Source of the DNA: Saccharopolyspora erythraea NRRL 2338
GTDB lineage: Bacteria > Actinomycetota > Actinomycetes > Mycobacteriales > Pseudonocardiaceae
DNA: 64,000 nucleotides
Assembly (NCBI RefSeq): GCF_000062885.1
Contig: NC_009142.1
Span: 7,119,584 to 7,183,583 of the forward strand
Direction of reading: 5' to 3'
Part shown: positions 63,107 through 64,000 of the stretch, piece by piece
Position numbering within the stretch: position 1 is the first letter of the stretch
Layout of the letters: every line of letters starts with the position of its first letter
Program-made: the position numbers and the translations under genes
Notes under the pieces: model-generated
Told to the model about the DNA's origin: nothing
What the model saw: only the letters and a program-made list of their open reading frames with translations
The model's database searches: none

Positions 63107-63985
63107 TCAGATGCCTGCCGAGGCGACGAAGGACTTCGCCACGTCGGCGGGGTTGGCCTTGTCGACCTCCAGCTGCCGGTTGAGATCGGTGAGCTCGTCG
63201 GTGGTCAGGGCCGCCGAGACCTTGTTCAGCACCGCGACCTGCTCGGGCTTGAGCGTGGACTTGTGCACCAGCGGCACCACGTTCTGCGCCGGGAACATGT
63301 TCTTCGGGTCGTCGAGCTTGACCAGGTTGTTCTGCTGGATCTGCGACGAGGTCGTGAACAGGTTGGCCACCTGCACCTGGTTGCCGGTCAGCGCGTCGAC
63401 GGTGACGGTGCCCGCCTCGACGCTGCGGATCTCCTTGAACTTGCAGCCGTAGACCTCGCCGATGCGGGCCTCCCACCGGGACTTCCACTCCGCGGGCGCA
63501 CCGAGCACGAACTCCCCGCAGCGCGGCCCGAGGTCGGTCATCGACCGCACGCCGGTCGCGGCCGTCGCGGCGGTCACCGCGAGCACGTCGGAGTCCTCGG
63601 CAGGCGACTGGTCCAGCAGTTCCAGCTCCGGGGGCAGCTTGCCCTTGAGCTGGTTGTAGACCTCCTGCGCCTCGGTGCCGGCGGCCTGCTTGTCCAGGTA
63701 CGCCAGCAGGTTCCCGGTGTATTCGGGCACGAGCGTCAGCTCACCGCCCTTGACCGCGTTGACGTAGAACTCGCGGGCGCCGATGCGGGGCCGGGTCTGC
63801 ACGTCGGTGCCGGTGGAGCGCAACGCCTCGGCGTAGATCTCCATCAGCAGCTCGCTCTCGGCGAAGTCGGCGGAGCCGACGACGACCGTCCCGCCCTGTG
63901 CCTTGTTCGCCTCCAGCGGGTCCTGCGACGCGCAGCCGGTCAGCGCCAGTGCCGCGACCGCGGCGAAGGCGAGCAACCGCTTCAT
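63107..63985 (-). CDS. Osmoprotectant (glycine betaine/choline/proline) ABC transporter substrate-binding lipoprotein
   Basis: A 292-residue lipoprotein: signal peptide with lipobox ALTGC (Cys18) and then an OpuBC/ProX-type domain. Family-like features are VVVGSADFAESELLMEIYAEAL near the N-terminus, of which VGSADFAESELL is diagnostic, and LTLVPEYTGNLLAYL, in which Tyr helps to build the aromatic cage for trimethylammonium groups. It captures betaine-type compounds outside the membrane. AGGAGG precedes ATG 63985. The permease and ATPase genes are expected beyond the right edge of the window, upstream on the minus strand. Confidence 0.92.
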   Translation of the reverse strand: MKRLLAFAAVAALALTGCASQDPLEANKAQGGTVVVGSADFAESELLMEIYAEALRSTGTDVQTRPRIGAREFYVNAVKGGELTLVPEYTGNLLAYLDKQAAGTEAQEVYNQLKGKLPPELELLDQSPAEDSDVLAVTAATAATGVRSMTDLGPRCGEFVLGAPAEWKSRWEARIGEVYGCKFKEIRSVEAGTVTVDALTGNQVQVANLFTTSSQIQQNNLVKLDDPKNMFPAQNVVPLVHKSTLKPEQVAVLNKVSAALTTDELTDLNRQLEVDKANPADVAKSFVASAGI

Positions 63986-64000
63986 GGTCCGTTACCTCCT

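Overview
The window is GC-rich DNA (strong G/C bias at third codon positions, GTG and TTG starts, GGAGG ribosome sites, few AT-rich stretches) from a mycelial-type actinobacterium. The gene content (2-oxoglutarate decarboxylase Kgd, actinobacterial hut route through HutF, ECF42 sigma factor, subtilisin-inhibitor family protein, DUF6104, DUF899, DUF202) fits a Pseudonocardiaceae member such as Saccharopolyspora; the genus is an inference. It reads as chromosomal core and near-core metabolism: no phage, integrase, insertion sequence, CRISPR array, rRNA or tRNA was found.

Layout. 1-5.2 kb: 3' end of an M14 carboxypeptidase, a Ser/Gly-rich protein, a flavin monooxygenase divergent from a TetR regulator across a nested palindrome, and a secreted protein. 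5.2-8.7 kb: fadA-fadB beta-oxidation operon. 8.9-13.0 kb: glcDEF glycolate/D-2-hydroxyacid oxidase operon closed by a strong terminator. 13.3-20.0 kb: a four-gene operon (CoA-transferase/racemase, acyl-CoA dehydrogenase, phosphodiesterase, MpaB-type oxygenase) divergent from a MerR regulator, then a degenerate acyl-CoA-synthetase-like gene. 20-23.2 kb: MHS-type transporter, SSI-type protease inhibitor, two DUF202 membrane proteins. 23.3-28.4 kb: tandem glycine riboswitch controlling gcvH-sdaA, divergent from a PucR regulator and alanine dehydrogenase. 28.9-35.5 kb: small Cys-rich protein, an ABC-2 exporter pair, a histidine-kinase remnant, and a fused double ABC exporter. 35.8-45 kb: kgd, small proteins including DUF6104, tdh-kbl threonine catabolism, LysR regulator, frameshifted HAD phosphatase. 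44.9-48.6 kb: IclR, DUF59, amidohydrolase and alcohol dehydrogenase, resembling the accessory half of propane/ketone monooxygenase clusters without the monooxygenase. 48.9-54.2 kb: YCII-ECF42-DUF899-DUF899 module and a second ECF sigma/CU044_5270 pair. 54.8-62.9 kb: complete histidine utilisation locus (hutH, hutU, M20 hydrolase, hutF, hutI) divergent from an IclR regulator with a HutR-like box. The right edge holds an osmoprotectant-binding lipoprotein.

How it works together. Much of the window turns amino and organic acids into central metabolites: histidine to glutamate (hut), threonine to glycine (tdh-kbl), glycine/serine to one-carbon units and pyruvate (gcvH, sdaA), alanine to pyruvate (ald), 2-hydroxyacids to 2-oxoacids (glcDEF), acyl-CoAs to acetyl-CoA (fadAB and the racemase/dehydrogenase operon), and 2-oxoglutarate into the TCA cycle (kgd). 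The most informative non-coding signals are a two-half-site operator (TGTNACA-N7-TGTNACA) found in front of both fadA and the MerR/racemase divergon, the glycine riboswitch with a consensus promoter, a family of short inverted repeats lying next to stop codons, and several apparently leaderless regulator genes.
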